This document shows positions 25,401 through 37,502 of a stretch of 64,000 bases of DNA, one piece after another. Position 1 is the stretch's first letter. Every line of letters starts with the position of its first letter. A program made the translations under genes and the position numbers. This DNA is from Undaria pinnatifida (Eukaryota; Sar; Phaeophyceae; Laminariales; Alariaceae), in NCBI GenBank assembly GCA_012845835.1, contig JABAKD010000011.1:12219865-12283864 (forward strand), given 5' to 3'. The notes under the pieces were generated by a model, which did no database searches, was not told where the DNA came from, and saw only the letters and a list, made by a program, of their open reading frames with translations.

Positions 25401-28400
25401 TATGAGTACTGCTGTTGTGCTGAGTTGCTGGTCTGTCGGGCTCTAAACACAGGGTTTTCATGTCACCTATGGGCGTTATGATAGAGGGGGCGAGCAAAAC
25501 AATGCGTACATGTTAGGTAGGTATACAAAACCGGCTCCTAGGAGTGAAAATAGGCTCCGTCCCGAAGAAATCAGCCCTAAATCGCAATTGTGTCGGCTCT
25601 TTATAAAATTCCTGTTTTTCGACTCCGAAAACCGATAATTGGCATGTTTCGGCTTTTGAGGCGAAAGCCGGACAAGGCTAAGCCTAAGTGGCGCCTGGTT
25701 GAATTAGACCCGCCGTCTTGGCGCACGAAATACCTCAGGAGATGACGTTCGTTGGACAAAATTATAATTGCACGGCAGCGTATTTCGGTGGAAAGCGTTT
25801 GGCAAGGTAACTAAGGTACGATGTTTGTGGTTTGTTGAGTTGAAGCGGTCATCTATCCGCAACGATTGCGTAAAGGTGAGCTAATCACTTGAACACCTTC
25901 CGCGGCGAACATTGCCACAAACTGACACAGCCTCTTCTCTAAAGCTCGCCCAAAAACATTTCGTAAACATATTGGCAGAAAGCATCACCGATCAAGGGCC
26001 AAGACCTAAGGTTATACCAAAGAGACTCACGTTGACAGGAGTTCGATTGCGGTGGCCACCTCCGAAGTGGTAGCGTTGGGGCTGATGGCCTGCTCATGTC
26101 GTTCGACGCAAACATAATCAAAAATCGTGGATGCTGGGTGACGAGATTGAAAGGGCGGGTGAATCCTACTGTAGTGTAGAAATTTATATAGTCTTATGAG
26201 GCTGTTTCAATGGGGAGCTCTGTACTGGGTGTAGTAAAAAAAAGAAAGGAAAAAAACGTAGTGGGCAATCCCGTGTCGTAGGCACTACCAGGTATAAGCT
26301 ACCATAATAGCTACACGACGAAAAGTGTTGCAAAACACCAATGGTGTTGGAGCGATGTCGGGTAGTCCCTCAGTTGGGGAACTCTGTCGGTCAGATTTGC
26401 TTTGGCGTACAAGAACCGCCCCTACCGTGAAGGGTGAAGCCAGAAGTCGGCGATGATGACGCCGAGTGCGGCGGGTGTGCCTTACGGAAAGGTGTCCAAC
26501 ATAGGATGCCGGCGAAGTTATTTAACTACTTACTACGCCAAAACAGTTCCCACGTTAAAGTACTTTGTAATTCTAAAACGGTGCAATTCCAAAAGGATTA
26601 GAGTCCTCGGCGGTGCTAAAGCGGCTGCTTTCAACTGACCTGTCTGTAGGTTGTGAGCATGCGCATAATACCGCAGCTTTCGGCGTTGCCACCAGCAAAC
26701 GGACCTCAATTCCAAAGGCTGACTTCATTTTCTCCTCACTGTCGCCCGGCCCCCCCGCTCCTCTCCAAAGCTTGAACGTTTTGAACTATCAAACTATGAG
26801 ACATCTGTTTTCAATCTACCTCGGTGGTGGCGCCGCGAAAGCTGATGGTGAACGCCCCGGATCTGAGCGTGCACGCCACCGTCTGCACCTCGAACTCCCC
26901 AGAGCTTGATCGCGCATTGTCTCCACTCGGACATAAGCCTTTACGACACGGTTAGAGGATAGGGCCAACAGGTTTACAGTTACATTTCACACGGATTGAC
27001 TGTAACAGGAAATCTACACAGAAATACTGCAGTAGGGTACACGAATTGGCCGCAACAGGAAATCCGTACCAAGCAACATTTTCAAGACCAAGAACATGCT
27101 TGGGCAACACAATAACAAAGATGCAACAAGTAGGGTATAAAGCGCAGTAAGGAGAGGGAAAGGGTGCCTTCTATGTGATATCGGATCCTATTTACGAAGC
27201 GGATCGTGGGGTTCAAGTAATTAATTAAATTCCATACCCGAGAAAGACGACATGACGCTACCCATTGAAAAGTGGTCGGCGTACGTAGCACCGTCAACGG
27301 CGTTTCCATCGCTTAACGGCAACATGGGCGACCCTCGAGCAAGAGCGGAATTCTCGACGTGTGGAGTCTGCAGCGACGCCGGCATATCCCCGGGTTTCCT
27401 GGTGATATGTATGCATTCATGTTCTGACTCCAATCGCAACATACGACCGATACAGAGACCTGGGAAGCCGGGTGTAGTAATGCTGTCCCCGGGCTCCTGC
27501 TGTCGTTAAGAGTGGAGGTGTGGAGGTGTGCAATGCTCGCTGAGTTGCGAAAACATAATAGACTGTAACGCGTCACACCTCGCTGAGTTGCGAAAACATA
27601 ATAGACTGTAACGCATCACACCTCGCTGAGTTGCGAAAACATAATAGACTGTCATACATCACACCTCCCACCACACGAAACCCTTACTCAAACCTTCCTG
27701 GAGATTACTCACGCTCGCTGCACATGTACCCCCCCCACCCCGCCAGCTTCGAGTTGTCCGTAAACACCCCGGAGATGTAGCCGCGTGTCCCCACCCTTGG
27801 CCGATAAATGCCTCCGTAAAAGCCATCGCTGTCACCCCCCCCCCTCTCCCCGCTGTCGCAGAAACATCCGTACATCATGTCGAAGTCCCAAGTGGAGGGA
27901 CTGGCGTAGACGCTGCTTCCCCACGGCCTCACCAGGTCCGAAACTCCGTATACGACTGGATCTTGCTCGCCGTTATTTTCGCGGAGCTGCGCCAGGCGGT
28001 ACATCGGCAAGCACGCGCCATTCTCGGAGCAGTTTTCGGCGCACGCTAACCGTTCGCAGGCTGCGCCCGTCCAACCGTCTCTGCATATGCACTCTCCGCT
28101 GGCGTGGTCACAGTTGCCCATCGCCCCGCACTCGGCGCCGTAGGAATGGGCTGAGTCGTTGGCCCGCGCTTCATCGAACCATGCCTTTAAAATGTTTTAG
28201 TGTGTGATTGTTGTTCGGTTCACGGACGGACACCGACGTGAGTGTGTAGTTTAGAGCGAGAGGTTGTTGGGAAGTTGTGGGGGGAAGTTGAGAAATCTTG
28301 CTCCGGAGTTAATTTCTCTGCCACATTTTGTTTTGTTGCGTTGGGCGATAGCATCACGCGGTGTGCTCTATGGTGCTCGCGAGAAAAGTGCTGTTGTTTT

Positions 28401-31400
28401 TACATGAACTCATAGCCATGACTTAGCCCGCGGTCACAAGATAGGAACAGTACCTCATAGAATAAAAATAACAAATCGAGGCGCTGTGTATGCGGTTGGA
28501 ATGCGAGGTTTCACCTTTCCCGTGGGGCACTGTCGCTGACTGCAGTCTCCTCCGTAAAAGCCCGGACTGCACGTACATGACCCCGTGGACTCGTTGCACG
28601 TTCCCTTGCCGCTACAAGGGATCTGCGCATACGGCGAGCACACGTAACAATGGAACAAACGCGATTGGTGCACATCATCAAGGAACAAACACGATTGGTG
28701 CAATTAAAATTGGAGTGAATGCGATTAACGCACGTAATCATGGAACAAAGGTGAATGTGTTCGTAATGGTGGACCTAAAGCGATTGGCGCACGCAATCAT
28801 GAAGCGAAATGGGGTTGTTGTACGAAATCACGGATTAAATTCGGTTGGACCGTGTCATCATGGAACAGATGCGACTGGTTAACGGAAGCATGGAAGAAAT
28901 GCGATTGATGTGTGTAATCACGGCAAAAATGCGATTGATGCAAAAACCACGGAACAAATACGATTGTGCTCGTAATCACGGAACTCGTCTGATCGGTTCG
29001 TGTATTTATGGAACAACTGTCATTGGTGCACGTAATCATAGAACAACTGCGATTTGTGCACGTGACAGGGGAGGTCAGCTCGCCGCCAAGCAGGTCCAGG
29101 TGACTCGAGAGGAAACGTCATATTTTAATGAAATCACAACCTGAGCGATCGTTAGATCGTTCTCTGCATTTGTTTTGAGTCGCACTATTTTTTTATCTCC
29201 AGCTCAACCCGCGTGAGATTCTTACTTTGGCGCTCAGCAAAGCTTATACACAAACCGAAGTCACGGGTTTCTGCCTCCTCCGCCCCCATGCTTCGTTTTG
29301 TGGTAGCACGCTATCAGTTACACTACTCAGGCCACTAAAATATCATTTTTTTCTCGTGTACAAATGTTGATGAACATGCACTTCTCCGGGAAAATAATTC
29401 ACCTTGTCCATATTCTCAAAAGTTGGTGAATTCGCGTCGGCAAAGACAATTCCCACAGGACACCCTTGCGAAGTGTTCGTCGAAGATTCAACCCGCTGAT
29501 AACCACAGTCTGGTCGTCCCCCCGGCCCGCCGTAGCCGTCGCTGCTCTCCCACCAGTACCACTCGTCAGGAAAAGCCGTCGTGTTCCGGTCGCACACGCA
29601 CGTACCCGTATCGAAGTCACACACTCCATGGTTCGCGCAGTAGATATTTTCCTTGGTGCCTTTTCCGTCCGAAAATGTTAACTCCACCGCCGCACCGATT
29701 GCGTTTCGAACGGATCCTAGGAACGTGAAACTAGGGAGGTTTCCGTACGGAGAGCGGATACTGATGAGCGTCGTGACTGTGTCAGCAGAAGCGCATAGAG
29801 TGTCCCCCCCGTCCATGGTGACATTAAGGGATGCGAGATCGTCGTACACAGAGGCGGGTCCGAGCGTGTCGAGGCTAGAGAGTACAGCTTGTACTTCTGA
29901 TGCGTTGGCACTGACGGGGATGGAGGAGGTCGTCTCGTCGTCGTAAATGAGGTAAATCCCCCCGGAACAAGATGGGCACGCGGGGCATACAATTTGTGTG
30001 AGGGTCTCGAGGTTGAGGATGGGGTCACCTCCGGCCAACTCCAGATCGTCGTAGCTGAAGAGGGGAAGCGAAGAAAGGAAGCAGAACGTCGGGAGAGGAA
30101 GATCACGTCGTGGGCGGATAAAAAGAAAGTGAATGGGGATGGTAGATATATGTGTGGTATTCAATGCCGACGGAAGACTGCACTGCTGTCTCGTAACGTC
30201 TGCGTTTACCGTATTTTCGAGTACAAGGACCAACCCTCGCTCTGATGGGGGTGGGGGGCGCGGTGTATCATGTCGTTGGGAAAAAGCGCTGTTGTCTCGA
30301 AACGTCTATTATCCCTTCTGTCGAGTACACGCACGCCAACAAACGTTGCTCTAAAATGTTTGGTCCTATCCTATGAATGGCATCCGTCCGTCTTGGAATG
30401 CTATGTATTGTTCCTTACCGGATGACATTCGCTCCAAAAGGAACCAAAACACCCCGCGAGTGTTATCTACCACTCGACCCGCGCATGCACGCACCCCCGC
30501 TGGCTCTTCCCCCCGCCCCTGCCGTCTACCTCTTGAATCACGACAAACCCGGTGATCTTTCAACAGCATTTGACAGAGTTGCATCACGGCAAAACCCGCG
30601 ACAAACGAAATCCCCGGACAAACTTACGTCACGACAACCCCGTGCCCGTGACTAGCGAAACAAACAGCTGACACGCAAGAATCACGCGACAAATCCGCGA
30701 TTCTCAAAAACAGCCACCTGACAAATGCGGCGGGCAGACTTCCGAAGTCTTGAACGAACTCCACCCTCGTCACGACTTCGAAGTCCTGGCCACACACCGC
30801 CCCGTCTGTCGACATCGACACATCCACCTCGGTGATGGTGTCCATACTTTCTAGCAGCTCTTTGACGTAACCGTAAGAGGCGTTGAAGGATATGTCGGCG
30901 CTCGTGACGCCGCGGAAGGACAAAGTGAAGCTCCCCGAGTCCGCCTGGCAGACGATACGCATAACCTCGTTCTGCTGGTCCTGTGCGGTTTTCATCGCGA
31001 GGGCGGGGCATTCTTGCTAAAAATGTGCAGCCACCTTATAGTTTTACAGCGGCGGGGGGCATCGCACATTGTTAAAAACGCGCGTTGGTTTTGCAAAGGA
31101 AGGCTTTTGCGTTACCATCATAGCTGAACGTTGTTATCCACACCTACTGTTTAACAACGAACAGGTCGTGCGACGGGTAGATATGTCGCGGGTTGGTATC
31201 CATATGTCGCGGGTTGGTATCTGGCGAGATCATGGTGAGGTGACGATACACCTGAGGGAAAATTTGAATGTGCTCTTGATTACATGGCATTATGACGTTA
31301 GTATGACATGCCCTCTCATCACAGTGATGAAATAACGAACGCATATATATAGACTAGAGACTACCATATATAACTGATTAGAAATATTTTATATATAAAA

Positions 31401-33306
31401 AGTGAAAAACGTCAGCTGTGAGCACGACCGATTGAATGGTTGAAACTCAACTTTGCAAGCTGCGTGGTACACTTATATATTTTGCAGCAATCAAGTTGAA
31501 GCGATGAAACAGGGAAGGAAAGAAGGAAGGAGGGAAGGACGGAATGAAGGAAAAAAGGAAGGAAGGAATGGTCAAACCTCACCGAAGTAAGTGGATCGTC
31601 TCCTTTAGGGCACTCGAGCTGGCTGCAGTCGTGCCCTATCCACCCTGGGTCGCACACACAGCCGTACAAAATATCGGCGTCCCAGACCGAGACGTACTCG
31701 ACCCGTGGCCTGACGAGGATTCTTCCGTCCCATCCCTCGGCTGCTTCCGCCATTGAGAGGCATCTCCCGTGCCCGGAGCAGTCAGATGGGCACCCCACTG
31801 GGTGGAGGAGCCGTCCGTTTGACGTGGGAAATAAACTGGATTCAGAGGTCTACTAATAGCACGGAAGGGGAAAGCATGTACCAGGTAATGATTAAAGGTG
31901 TGCTTCGACACAGTACGACACCCAATAAGAAACATAAATACTATCCCAGGCTCGATTAATTACTTTGGGAGAGGGTGCGGTCTACAGTACACTAATTTCA
32001 GTGTAACAGCTTCCGGATTTCGTACTCTCGTAGTAATCTCAGTCTGCCTTTCTTGCTTCCCCGTGTCTTACATATCCTGTACTGCTGTACGGTATCATAT
32101 GTCGATCCTGAGAGTTTGGTTGGTACTGTGCAGTGAGGTTGTGCGAGAATCATACCGTGTATCGGCAATGTGTCCTCGTACACACCTGGTAATGAACAAG
32201 GTGAGAGGAAACCCAGGGAACCTTGTCGTTGAAGACACTTTTATCAAGTCGAGCGTACAGCAGAGCACATGATAACAGTCTCGGCATCACCATGACATAC
32301 CGTGCCAGCACATAACACGGATGGATATAGGCGTGCCGCAATCACCAGGTTACTTCTTCGTAAAGACCTATCATACTCGAAATCGTTGCTCCGAACCGGC
32401 GGGGTTAAACACGTTCTCACATCGGTCGCATGCTTGGCCGACAAAGCCGGTCCGGCATTGACACAGACCGGATTCTCGATTGCAAATGCCCATGTTGGAG
32501 CATTCAACGCCGTCCGCATGTGCCGTGTTCGCAGCGGACGGAAAGTCGACCCACGCCCTCCCCACCGGGCACATTCCTGAGAATTGGACCATGCGTATAA
32601 GGATGTGGTATACGCCAGGGGATCGTGAGAGGGCTCCTCGATGTTTTCGTATGTATTACACAGAACCATGCATAGGAGGGAGAACCGTTCAAAGTGCTGG
32701 AGGCAGATGAAGGGATGTGGACACCTCCTATGACAATGCACCCCAAAAGACGACGTGCGGTATGAGGATGCAGCAGTACAAGATTCTGGTTCAGTTGATC
32801 GTTGGCTTGCGCCGATCATACGGGCGTCCAAACTAAGATTTTTAGACAGCGATGGAAGCTTATTTGCGGCGATGGGTGGTGATGAATAGCAGCAGCGCAG
32901 ATTTTTAGACAACGATCAAAGCCATGATGATGCCTACGGAGATGAAGGAGGGTGTGCCTGCGTAATGCGGAGCGAATCACGAGCACAGAGATAACTAACC
33001 ACACACATCAGCAGTGTATATGCGACACTAAGGGCACGCGTTCTTCTACACCCCACAACACCCCTCTGAAATTCACTCACTGAGGGAGCAGTCCGGGCCT
33101 CGGAACCCGCTCAAGCACGAGCAGGTCAGATTGGAGTTGATCAGCCCGCGACCATTGCAGAACGTCTGTGGAGCAACGACTTCCTCATCCGTCTGGCCGA
33201 GAACACCTGTGCGCCGTCCGAGCAGCAGCGATTCCCACAGGAGGCACCCCAGAACCGACACCCAGGCTGCTGTTGCCGTTGCTGGTCTAAGGCACGGCCA
33301 TTTCAT
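22405..33306 (-). CDS. Secreted multi-EGF-like protein with duplicated module, 12 exons
   Basis: Exons: 33306-33081, 32576-32421, 31797-31583, 31016-30718, 30054-29403, 28622-28515, 28184-27713, 26938-26820, 26089-26031, 24285-24195, 23639-23519, 22577-22405. All are in phase; 896 residues. The N-terminus is a signal peptide (hydrophobic AAWVSVLGCLLW). EGF-like/tenascin-like Cys clusters follow, such as CSCLSGFRGPDC, CSNMGICNRESGLC, CSGHGRC...CVCDPGWIGHDC, CSGKGTCNESTGSC and CRDGWTGAAC. Between them is a beta-rich repeat unit: VCQADSGSFTLSFRGVTS in exon 4 and ACTLRSGAFTISFRGATTE in exon 8. Exons 2-5 and 6-12 are two copies of one module (CPVGRAWVDF versus CPTGKAWFDE). Likely an extracellular adhesion or matrix protein; the ligand is unknown. 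The last exon may be spliced further, so the 3' end is the least certain part. Confidence 0.85.
23800..23880 (+). repeat. Possible tRNA-related fragment
   Basis: A perfect T-arm-like hairpin (GCGAG, loop TTCGAGC, CTCGC at 23851-23867) is preceded by a CTAAG/CTTAG hairpin and an A-box-like TGGTCCCGTGATGG. No complete cloverleaf or acceptor stem. Probably a decayed tRNA or SINE piece inside EGF-gene intron 10. Confidence 0.3.
25080..25300. repeat. Degenerate TCGGCTCGGC-rich stretch in EGF-gene intron 9
   Basis: Repeated (TT)TCGGCTCGGCC and TCGGCTC units separated by A-rich spacers. Open frames here mirror the repeat and are not genes. Confidence 0.5.
27536..27665. repeat. 43-bp tandem repeat, three copies
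   Basis: Units start at 27536, 27579 and 27622, each beginning CTCGCTGAGTTGCGAAAAC. Near-identical copies lie about 50 bp inside the intron from the donor of EGF exon 7. Confidence 0.9.
28648..29068. repeat. Degenerate 30-31 bp minisatellite beside EGF exon 6
   Basis: About 13 units of the form CACGTAATCATGGAACAAAT followed by GCGATTGGTG. It starts only about 25 bp from the acceptor of exon 6. The plus-strand frame through it gives a repetitive NHGTNAIGAR-like peptide, which reflects the repeat. Confidence 0.8.
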
Positions 33307-34489
33307 GCTGTTCAGAGCCTTGCCCTACGGCATGACGTGTTCTGCTGCCTATCGCTTATGCTGTTACTACAGTATACAACCGACCGCGTCCAACCGTCCC
33401 AAATGCCTAAAGATCGAGGTTCTCAGTGGCATCCTCTACAGGACAGCAGCGTCGTATCTAATCACGGGTAGCAAGCGGCATACATACGCAGCGGCCGGTA
33501 GCTTGCTGTTGTAGATTGGGACTGACTTGTGATGCCACAATCATCTCATCAATCAATAATCAACAATCAATAGTCAACAAGAACGATCAACAACAAGCCG
33601 CCTTCCAAAAACGAAACCGTCGATATGTTTCCCAGGGGGTATGGTGCCAGTATTTATGCCGTTCAGGTCTTTGTGCGCGCGTGTGCGCGTGTCCGCACCG
33701 CACCAGCACCACCAGTAAACGAAACGTTATTTAGACTCCATCCTGGATATAGTCGAGGCAAGAACCCTGGCGAGCCATCGTGGGTGTTGCCTGGCTGCCT
33801 GCTGCCTAGTTGGACTTGTGCCAAAAGCTAAACATCACCTTCGGCTAAGAAACTACCTATAGGTACGTAAAAGACTAGAAGACCTAAATGATAGAAGCCA
33901 AAAAACCATAAGCCATCTTGTCTACTTGTATGCCTTCTACTTCTCTAGCAACTCTTTCATCGTATAAAACTTGTCCTTTTAGTCACAACACGGACGTCCA
34001 CAGCAGCCAGCAAGCCGCCTGCAGCTGGCCGTTCTAATCTCATTGGTGAGGTGGAGATAGACTACTAGCCACTACTGGACAGGTTCGCCTTTTTTCGGCG
34101 GTTCTGAACTTATTGATCACACTGTGCCTCGGGAATTTCCGTCGAGCATTTTGTACGACGTACGTTCTGTTCAAGTAGGTCTTGCGCTGGAGGGGGACGT
34201 CACTGGCCAAGTCCCTGCTCCGCTTTGTGTGACATTGGAAGCTTTCCACGTCGCCACAGATGCATTCGGGGCCCGTCGATGGCCTTGTCTTATCCGCGGC
34301 CACACTGCAGGGTAGCTTTTGTCTGGTTCTAACAACTAAATTGCCTCTTGTTCCGCCTGATGTTTGCTGCCTGGTGTTTGCTGTTCTTGCTGCAGAGCGC
34401 CCTTACCGCCGAGAGTAGCAGCAGCAGGAGCAACAGCAGTAGAAGCAACAGCAGCAGGGAGTGCGTTGCTCTCAACCTCGCAAGCAAGC
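33307..34489. promoter_or_regulatory. Divergent intergenic region, EGF gene / NDUFA5
   Basis: It separates the minus-strand EGF gene start (33306) and the plus-strand NDUFA5 start (34490), so both promoters lie here. There is an AATCAATA-rich stretch at 33535-33590 and a GCAGCAG run before the NDUFA5 start (34415-34460). No supported gene. Confidence 0.5.
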
Positions 34490-36467
34490 ATGGCGTTCAG
34501 AGCTACGCAGGCGTTGCGGATGGTGGTGAAAAAGACCTCGACGGGGCTTGTGGGGCTGGCTGTAGACGTGAACGGCCGAGCCAACTTCATCGCGATGCAA
34601 AGACAAATTCTTGACAAGATCAAGGTGTGTGTCGTTCACGCTAAACCGTCATCTAGCACAACCAGCGTCCGTGCCGATGCCTCATCCTATTAATAGCGAG
34701 AGACAACCTCTGTGGTCACAAACTAGGAAAAGAGAGTTAACAAATGTTTCAAGCACGTCGACGTGAGTTCGATTAATGTTAGGGTCGATAATCATGTTTG
34801 CATTTATACATTCAAATGCCGCAAGGGGGTGCGATTGTCACATTGTCACCGCCGTATAGACTATACGTAAGCGCGAATATGGCACCGTCATGGTACGCGA
34901 GGGCGTGGTATGCTCAGGCCTTGCGTTTCGCATATAATATTCCCGACGCATCCTTCCTCTCCAGCATACCAGCCAGCTAACACAGACCGACGTGCAACAA
35001 CAACGAAGCCCTGCGGCAGCGTCACTCTTGCTGTATAAACCACAGCCGTAGGTGCGATCTTAGGTGTGTCTCATATCGCACCATCAACCCTTCAAAACCC
35101 CTGTCGCCGCAACTCCCACAGCCCTCGAGACCCGTACCTAGCCCTACCCCCAACCCCAACCCTATACGACTACCTACACCCCTGACCCCAGCCCAAAATG
35201 CGGCTGCATGTTCAGGCGAGAGTTAAATCACGAATGCAGGGACATTTAGGGGTCCTCCCTGGGTTTCAGGCCTTGCGTAACCTCATTACTCTTATTACCA
35301 GGTACTTTGAAGTATACGATTATCTGGTGCATGTTTTACGTACTATGCGGGTGTTGGTCATGCATGAACTACGAGTTGCCATAATCAACCGCACCTCGAC
35401 CACACACAACTATAGTTCAACTACGCGGTAACCGATACCGTACCTGGTGCCTCGTGCTGGTGCGCTGACGTTTGACTATGTCCGTGCGTTATTTACGTGC
35501 CGCTCGCAGATAATCCCCGAGCACGCGCAATACCGAAAGGACGTGGAAGCTATCAGCAACTACAGGCTCAAGCTTGCCACGGAAATAGAAGATGTGAGGG
35601 ACGGGATAGGCGGGGGTAGACCTAACTCTCTTGTGAGGGAGGGATCACGCGGGGGGAATATAGCCACGTTTCAATATTTATGTATTCTTCCTTGAACCAC
35701 ATTTAGTGGAGTCTAATGCTCCGTTAGAGTTCATCTTGCCGGCGGATAGTTTCAATCTGCGTTGGGGCTGATTGGAGAGGTTTCGCGTTGTTGGCAAGCT
35801 GGAACGAACAGCTGTATTGCTCTCGATGTGTCATATTTTGGCCCCAGAGATGCTTGTGCGATTAGCCTAGGCTGACAGGGTGCCAGCGCTCTCTCGCTCT
35901 TCGTATGCGGGTAAAACACATAATTTCAATATATTGCTAAACCTGCGGTGTCGTTGTATCATATGTAAGCAAACACCTACAGGGTGCCCAATAGTACGCA
36001 CGTCGCCCTTTGCTGCGGCGAACTGCCGCCTCCGCGTTTTAGAAAGCCCCTTCAAGAACATACCTGTCAGCTCTGCTATTCTGCTATTAATAGTAATGTC
36101 GTGTCTTACTTGTGATAGGAGGAGGCGATCTAAGGTTTGATCAACCATGCGTGGTGTTTGTTTGTGAAGACTGTGTCAGTTAGTTGGTTTCCTACGCCAC
36201 GTACCTGAAGACCAAAGACTAGAGACTAAGTAAGTAAATGTATCCTTCAAGTTCAGCCAGCTCACTAGCCCAGCTATTCTGTTTTAATTCTGTTTTTGTT
36301 TTTGACAGGAGGAGACGATAGAAGAGGAGATCAACCACGGGCAGCTGGAAGAACTCATCGTCGATGGGCGAAACGAGCTCAAGCTCATAGACAAGTACGC
36401 CGAGTGGCGCCTTTGGGAGGCGGTAGAAGAGCTCAACAAGGAGATGCCTGAGCGGCAGGGGTCTTGA
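34490..36467 (+). CDS. NDUFA5: NADH dehydrogenase (complex I) subunit NDUFA5/B13
   Basis: Exons 34490-34624, 35510-35593 and 36309-36467 give 125 residues, all phase 0 junctions. The family signature VKKTSTGLVGLAV is near the N-terminus, followed by QRQILDKIK, IIPEHAQYRKDVEAISNYRL, GQLEELIVDGRNELKL and YAEWRLWEAVEE. This matches the NDUFA5 (ETC complex I 13-kDa/B13) layout, including the W-x-L-W-E end, and the usual length of about 115-170. It is an accessory subunit of the matrix arm of mitochondrial complex I. The N-terminus is basic without a long presequence, as normal for this subunit. Exon 3 has a decayed copy 179 bp downstream. Intron 1 contains a CTATTAATAG palindrome (34687) and a fragment similar to 63830-63900. 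Confidence 0.93.
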
Positions 36468-36597
36468 ATGGACTTATAAGCCCCAATAGCAGCGGCATAG
36501 GGTAGAGTCCGCACACATCTTGGTCGCATTGTACAACGTCGTGTTAGGATGTTATCGTTGTCGCGGTCCCGGTTGAGACATGTTGCTGTCGTGATTT

Positions 36598-36737
36598 GGT
36601 GGTCGAAGAGTTGAACAAGGACATCTCTGAGCGGCACGGGGTTCGAGAGGACGGAAAGGACCAAACAGCGAAAAGCGTAGGGTAGACTGCGCACACAGCT
36701 TGTCGGCGCGGCATTGAACAACGTCGTGTTTTAGGAT
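36598..36737 (+). pseudogene. Ghost copy of NDUFA5 exon 3 end plus 3' UTR
   Basis: It resembles 36420-36548 at an offset of about 179 bp. VEELNKDISERHG matches VEELNKEMPERQG of the real exon, then the shared 3' UTR continues (GTAGGGTAGA, GCACACA, ACAACGTCGTGTT). The stop is lost relative to the gene and there is no acceptor. Confidence 0.75.
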
Positions 36738-37336
36738 GTGCTGGTTGTTCTCGCGTGGTATCGTGCGCTCACCGCTTAGTGCGCGACAGTAAACAACATC
36801 GGGGTAGGGCGTTAATTGCTGCTGCGGTTTGGGCATGCTGTTGTTGGAAGTGTGGGTGTGCTGTTTTGTTGCGATGTCGGCATGCTGATGGCGCGACGTA
36901 TGTAGACGGGCTGTTTCCGCGGTTTTGGTACGCGCTGTTGTCGCAGCTTGGGCGATTTGAAAGGGGGGGTCGTTTATTTTTTTTCATTGCGTATATTGCG
37001 CACTTTCGCGCGGCGGAGATATACCATGAAACGCTCTCACGTGGTGGGGGCGCCCGGGGATTACGTACGTTTTGTCGTGCTGACCCTCCTTCTCGGTCGT
37101 TTTGTTCTTCTCTCGAGTTGTAGTGCGCACTTTCGCGCGGCAAAGATAAAATATCGAAGAACTTCACGTCAATAATCTGCGTTCGGGGATTACGTGGTAC
37201 TCTTTCCGGCTGTTGTGTAGGAACGCTACCTAAGCGAGCACGCTCGGGGATCTTTGCTTTTGTCCCCTCTTGATAGGTCTCGTTGGGTCGTGTGTGGGAA
37301 GCGCCGCCTGTTGCGTATTCCTACTACAGTGTGGGG

Positions 37337-37502
37337 ACCCCGGTTTAAGAGCGCCCAGGACAAGAGCACTCGGGACTTCAGATATGTGAAATAGGCATGT
37401 CCCGCCTATGCTAAAAGCCGTGTTCTGCCCACGACGGATAAGAGCAATGCGTAGTTAAGAGCGTTCGTTTGGGCGTGCCATGGAGTGCTCTTGAATCGGG
37501 GT
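37337..37502. mobile_element. 166-bp foldback/MITE-like element
   Basis: Ends are inverted: left ACCCCGGTTTAAGAGC, right (reverse complement) ACCCCGATTCAAGAGC, 14 of 16 matching. The inside has several AAGAGC motifs and no ORF. Only one copy in the window, so calling it mobile is inference. Confidence 0.5.
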
